DNA of 64,000 bases from Micromonospora sediminimaris (GTDB lineage Bacteria; Actinomycetota; Actinomycetes; Mycobacteriales; Micromonosporaceae). The position numbers were made by a program, and so were the translations under genes. The stretch's first letter is position 1. Every line of letters begins with the position of its first letter. Below, piece by piece: positions 60,839 to 64,000 of the stretch. The notes beneath the pieces are model-generated. The model did not search any database, had not been told where the DNA came from, and saw nothing but the letters and a program-made list of their open reading frames with translations. The stretch lies in assembly GCA_900112325.1 (NCBI GenBank), contig FOLJ01000001.1, forward strand, positions 310,001-374,000, in the 5' to 3' direction.

Positions 60839-62635
60839 GTGTCCGCCGCACCCGAACCACTCGACCCGCCCCAGCTCGCCGACCTCCCCGCACCGCCCGA
60901 AGCGGCACCCGCCCCGGAGGCGGAGACCGCCGCGCGCGCCGACGATGCGGCCCAGGCTGCCGGACGTACCGCTGGGGAACTGGCCCGGGCGGCGGAGCGG
61001 AAGGCGGCGGCGCTGCTCGCGCCGCCGGCACCGACCCGGCTGGGCGACGTGGTGCCCGCGCCGGAACGAGTCGAACCGGACGCGACGGCCGACTACCTGC
61101 TCGCCGCCGATGCGGTGATCCGGGTCAGCGCCGATCCGGCCGCAGTGGCCGTCGCCGGGCAGCTCGCCGCGCTGCTGCGCCCGGCGACCGGATACCCGCT
61201 GCCGGTGACCGATGCCGCCACGCCCGTACCGTCCGGTGGCATCGCCCTCGACCTGTCCGGCGAGGCCGCACTGGGTGCGGAGGGCTACCGGCTCGACATC
61301 ACCACCGACGGCGTACGCATCGCCGCCGGCACCGCCGCCGGTCTCTTCCACGGGGTTCAGACGCTGCGGCAGTTGCTGCCCGCCGCCGTGGAGAGCGCCA
61401 CGCCGGTCACCGAACGCTGGGTGCTGCCCGGCGGGTCGATTCTCGACCGCCCCCGCTACCCGCACCGCGGAGCGATGCTCGACGTGGCGCGGCACTTCTT
61501 CGGCGTCACCGACGTGCTGCGGGTGATCGACCACCTGGCCCGGTACAAGCTCAACCGGCTGCACCTGCACCTCACCGACGACCAGGGCTGGCGGATCGCG
61601 ATCGACTCCTGGCCCCGGCTGGCCACCGTCGGCGGGGCCGGCGCGGTCGGCGAAGCCCCCGGCGGCTACTACACCCGGGCGGACTACCAACGGATCGTGG
61701 CGTACGCCGCCGACCGGCACATCACCGTGATCCCCGAGATCGACCTGCCGGGCCACACCCACGCGGCGCTGACCGCGTACGGCGAGCTGGCCCCCGACCG
61801 GGTCGCGCCGCCGCCGTACACCGGAACCGAGGTGGGCTTCAGCTACGTCGACCCGGCCAGCGAGCGCACCTACGACTTCGTCGCCGACGTGCTCGGCGAG
61901 ATCGCCGCGCTCACCCCCGGGCGGTGGCTGCACATCGGCGGCGACGAGGCGTTCAAGGTGCCCGCCGAGGTGTACGCCGCTTTCGTCGAACGGGTGCAGC
62001 GCATCGTCGCCGGACTGGGCCGGGAAGTGATCGGCTGGCACCAGATCGCCCCCGCCGCCCACGCCGACCGGCGGATCCTCCAGTGGTGGGGCACGACCGG
62101 CGAGGATCCGGTGACCGCCGAGGCGGTGAGCCGAGGCGCCCGGCTGATCCTCTCTCCCGGCAACCACGCGTACCTCGACATGAAGTACGCCCCGGCCACC
62201 CCGATCGGGCACGACTGGGCCGGCCTGATCGACGTACGCCGGGCCTACGACTGGGATCCGGCCAGTCACCTGGCGGGCGTACCGGCCGAGGCGGTGCTCG
62301 GTGTCGAGGCGCCGCTGTGGACCGAGTCGGTGACCACCCTCGCCGAGATCGAGTTCATGCTGTTCCCCCGGCTGCCCGCCATTGCCGAGCTGGGCTGGTC
62401 ACCCAGGTCGACGCACGACTGGGGGGCGTTCCGCGAGCGGCTGGCGGGGCACGGCCCACGCTGGGCGACGGCGGGCATCGCGTACCACCGCTGTCCGAAA
62501 CTGCCCTGGCCGGCGACGCCACCGGTGCCCGCCCCGCGCAGGCCGTCGCCCGGCACCGAGCCGGCCGAGCCCTCGCCGGTCAGCCGTTCCGGCGAGCCGC
62601 CAGTCCGTCCAGGAACAGCTCCAGACCGAGGGTGA
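60839..62635 (+). CDS. Beta-N-acetylhexosaminidase (GH20)
   Basis: From GTG 60839 (CGGGAG ahead) the product is 598 residues. A 90-residue Ala/Pro-rich start has no signal peptide. Then an N-terminal GH20b domain, and the catalytic barrel with RLHLHLTDDQGWRIAIDSWP, VIPEIDLPGHTHAALTAYGE and the catalytic pair in HIGGDEAF (D369, E370). It should remove N-acetylglucosamine from chitin or peptidoglycan fragments. The end is Pro-rich and overlaps the TetR gene by 56 bases, convergently. Confidence 0.92.
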   Translation: MSAAPEPLDPPQLADLPAPPEAAPAPEAETAARADDAAQAAGRTAGELARAAERKAAALLAPPAPTRLGDVVPAPERVEPDATADYLLAADAVIRVSADPAAVAVAGQLAALLRPATGYPLPVTDAATPVPSGGIALDLSGEAALGAEGYRLDITTDGVRIAAGTAAGLFHGVQTLRQLLPAAVESATPVTERWVLPGGSILDRPRYPHRGAMLDVARHFFGVTDVLRVIDHLARYKLNRLHLHLTDDQGWRIAIDSWPRLATVGGAGAVGEAPGGYYTRADYQRIVAYAADRHITVIPEIDLPGHTHAALTAYGELAPDRVAPPPYTGTEVGFSYVDPASERTYDFVADVLGEIAALTPGRWLHIGGDEAFKVPAEVYAAFVERVQRIVAGLGREVIGWHQIAPAAHADRRILQWWGTTGEDPVTAEAVSRGARLILSPGNHAYLDMKYAPATPIGHDWAGLIDVRRAYDWDPASHLAGVPAEAVLGVEAPLWTESVTTLAEIEFMLFPRLPAIAELGWSPRSTHDWGAFRERLAGHGPRWATAGIAYHRCPKLPWPATPPVPAPRRPSPGTEPAEPSPVSRSGEPPVRPGTAPDRG

Positions 62636-63278
62636 AGCGGTCCACCGGTCCGTCGGCGAACAGTGCGTCGCGCAGCGCGACGGTGTGCGGGAAACGGTCG
62701 GCGGGCAGGTCGCGGTAGTACTGCGCGACCTGTGCCCAGCGCCGTTGTGCTGCCGCCGGGCCATCGTGACCCATGACCCGCTGCCGCGCGGTGTCGAGGG
62801 CGTCGGCGGTGACGTAGAGCGAGAGCCGGTCGACCGCCCACGCGCAGACCTGGTCCGGAAAACCGGCCGTACGCAGGATCGCCAGTAACGCCTCCGCGAT
62901 GCGGGCCGGGTTGCCACCGACTGGCGGACCCGACATGGCCACCGCGGCGATGTCGTTGTGCGCCAGCAGGACCCGTCGTACCTCGCGGGCCAGCGCGATG
63001 AGCGGCCCGCGCCAGTCCTCCGGGTGAGGCGGCGGCACGGCGACCTCGGCCAGCACCCGGTCGAGCACGAGTTCGAGAAGCTCGTCCTTACCGGTGACGT
63101 GCCGGTAGATCGAGGCCGGCCCGGTGCCGAGCCGGTCGGCGACGCTGCGCATGGTGACCGCATCCACGCCGGCTCGGTCGACCAGGTCGAGCGCGGCCCC
63201 GACGATCGCCTGCCGGGTAAGCGCAGGCTTCGTTCGGGTGCCCCGTCGAGCCGGGATCTCCGCACCGCTGTCGGTCAT
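62580..63278 (-). CDS. TetR-family regulator
   Basis: From ATG 63278 (GGAGGAAG ahead) the product is 232 residues with an N-terminal TetR helix-turn-helix (ALTRQAIVGAALDLVDRAGV, TMRSVADRLGTGPASIYRHV) and a TetR C-terminal ligand domain of the TetR_C_4 type. Two identical 15-bp palindromes lie just upstream, so it should repress its own gene and the divergent membrane protein. The ligand is unknown. Its 3' end overlaps the hexosaminidase. Confidence 0.93.
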   Translation of the reverse strand: MTDSGAEIPARRGTRTKPALTRQAIVGAALDLVDRAGVDAVTMRSVADRLGTGPASIYRHVTGKDELLELVLDRVLAEVAVPPPHPEDWRGPLIALAREVRRVLLAHNDIAAVAMSGPPVGGNPARIAEALLAILRTAGFPDQVCAWAVDRLSLYVTADALDTARQRVMGHDGPAAAQRRWAQVAQYYRDLPADRFPHTVALRDALFADGPVDRFTLGLELFLDGLAARRNG

Positions 63279-63360
63279 CCGGCTTCCTCCGCAGCTCCGG
63301 TGGCCGCCCCGATCCCGGCGGAACGGCCACAGCGTAGTCGAGGGTCGGCGAGACCAGCTT

Positions 63361-63395
63361 GCGAACATCGTTCGCCTTATGCGAACATCGTTCGC
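63361..63395. promoter_or_regulatory. Duplicated TetR operator
   Basis: GCGAACATCGTTCGC occurs twice exactly, at 63361-63375 and 63381-63395, as 15-bp palindromes with centres 20 bp apart. They lie in the short divergent region, and the second ends ten bases before ATG 63405. Two dimers could bind side by side. Confidence 0.85.
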
Positions 63396-63404
63396 GTGAG
63401 GTCG

Positions 63405-64000
63405 ATGAAGGATGTCAGGACGTGTATCGCTACTGCCGCAGCCATCCTCGCGCCGGCCACGATGATCGGCGTGGACCTGACCGACGGCGCGACCCGTCCC
63501 GGCTATCAGCTCACCCGGCACTGGATCAGCCATCTGTCCCTGGGTGACCTGGGCTGGCTCGGCACCGTCAAGCTCGTCGCCGTCGGCCTGCTGATCGTCG
63601 CCATCGCGATCGGGCTACGGGACCGGGCGAGGGCGGCCGGCGAGACGCCGCGCGGGGCAACCTGGAAATCCGTGGCCCTGGCCGGGCTGGCCCTGGTGTC
63701 CACGGCCGTATTTCCCATCGACCCCGGCCTCGACTACCCACCGGGTGCCATCGGGAGGCAAACCTGGCTCGGCGGACTCCACGACCTCGCGGGACTGCTC
63801 GTCGTCGCCGCGCTCACCGTGACCGCCTGGCGGCTGGGCCGGGATCTCGACCCACGCGGCGCGACGGTCAGGGCGGCCATCACCCACGCCGGTCAGCGCG
63901 CGGACGCTGACGCCGAACCTGCCGCTGGCGATGACACGGACGCCATCAGCGAATCCGGAATCGACGAACGCACGGACCCCACTGCCGGGCCCGCCTCCGG
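63405..64000 (+). CDS. DUF998-like membrane protein, 3'-partial
   Basis: The frame is open to the window end, from ATG 63405 (or GTG 63396): MKDVRTCIATAAAILAPATM, then RHWISHLSLGDLGWLGTVKL, a helix at about 50-68, AVFPIDPGLDYPPGA and LHDLAGLLVVAALTVTAWRL. The pattern RHWISHLSLGDLGW with FPIDP and LHDLAG is that of DUF998 family membrane proteins. The last visible part is an acidic polar tail. It is divergent from, and probably repressed by, the TetR protein. Confidence 0.8.
   Translation, partial: MKDVRTCIATAAAILAPATMIGVDLTDGATRPGYQLTRHWISHLSLGDLGWLGTVKLVAVGLLIVAIAIGLRDRARAAGETPRGATWKSVALAGLALVSTAVFPIDPGLDYPPGAIGRQTWLGGLHDLAGLLVVAALTVTAWRLGRDLDPRGATVRAAITHAGQRADADAEPAAGDDTDAISESGIDERTDPTAGPAS

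Overview
The window is 64 kb of very GC-rich DNA from an actinomycete. Several things point to the Micromonosporaceae (Micromonospora or a close relative): tRNA genes without an encoded CCA, an HTH/DUF397 pair of the BldB/WhiJ type, a CvnA/CvnB-like sensor pair, an IdeR/DtxR iron box, many actinobacterial conserved hypotheticals, and intergenic inverted repeats such as AGGGGCCCCT and CAACATC-GATGTTG. The genus is an inference by eye; no 16S or marker search could be run.

About 1-9 kb is accessory DNA ending at a CAT-anticodon tRNA. It is crowded with toxin-antitoxin modules in all states of repair: HigBA with a broken toxin and an intact antitoxin, an intact VapBC, a 105-bp frameshifted copy of that vapC end, a Phd/VapC pair flanked by a 28-bp direct repeat, and a RelE-type pair whose palindromic operator covers the antitoxin start. 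A GNAT acetyltransferase, a SEC-C protein, a low-GC membrane protein and two decayed conserved genes lie among them.

9-19 kb holds a membrane-anchored M16-like peptidase, a tetratricopeptide-like protein, an FAD amine-oxidase-like protein, tRNA-Asn, a YtxH-like protein, and a carbohydrate block: a ROK regulator, a sugar-phosphate isomerase, and a secreted ThuA + DUF1080 + ricin-lectin protein beside a shortened gene carrying the same lectin.

19.3-27.6 kb is the most interesting region: eight genes on one strand, seven junctions of which six overlap. In transcription order they are myo-inositol-phosphate-synthase-like, UbiA prenyltransferase (EboC-like), TIM-barrel isomerase, EboA-like, EboB-like (TatD/amidohydrolase), EboE-like, alkaline-phosphatase-superfamily enzyme, and polyprenyl diphosphate synthase. 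It is an actinobacterial variant of the ebo cluster, which is linked elsewhere to export or processing of secondary-metabolite precursors. The cyclitol enzyme, prenyltransferase and prenyl-diphosphate synthase together suggest a prenylated cyclitol or sugar product that I cannot name.

28-34.3 kb is a sugar ABC-uptake operon (ROK repressor, double ATPase, permease, lipoprotein, Gfo/Idh/MocA dehydrogenase) with a palindromic operator upstream. 37-44.2 kb is a second unusual unit: a fused TRAP permease, a TAXI receptor, a nitrate-sensor-type histidine kinase, a Roadblock protein and a second TAXI receptor. It looks like a conservon that lost its DUF742 and GTPase genes and joined a TRAP transporter.

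44-64 kb is more conserved: an HTH/DUF397 regulator pair, a drug-type ABC exporter, dnaG, a BCCT transporter, an iron-regulated siderophore-interacting protein, dGTPase, pyruvate phosphate dikinase, a GH20 hexosaminidase, and a TetR regulator with duplicated 15-bp operators divergent from a DUF998-like membrane protein cut by the window end.
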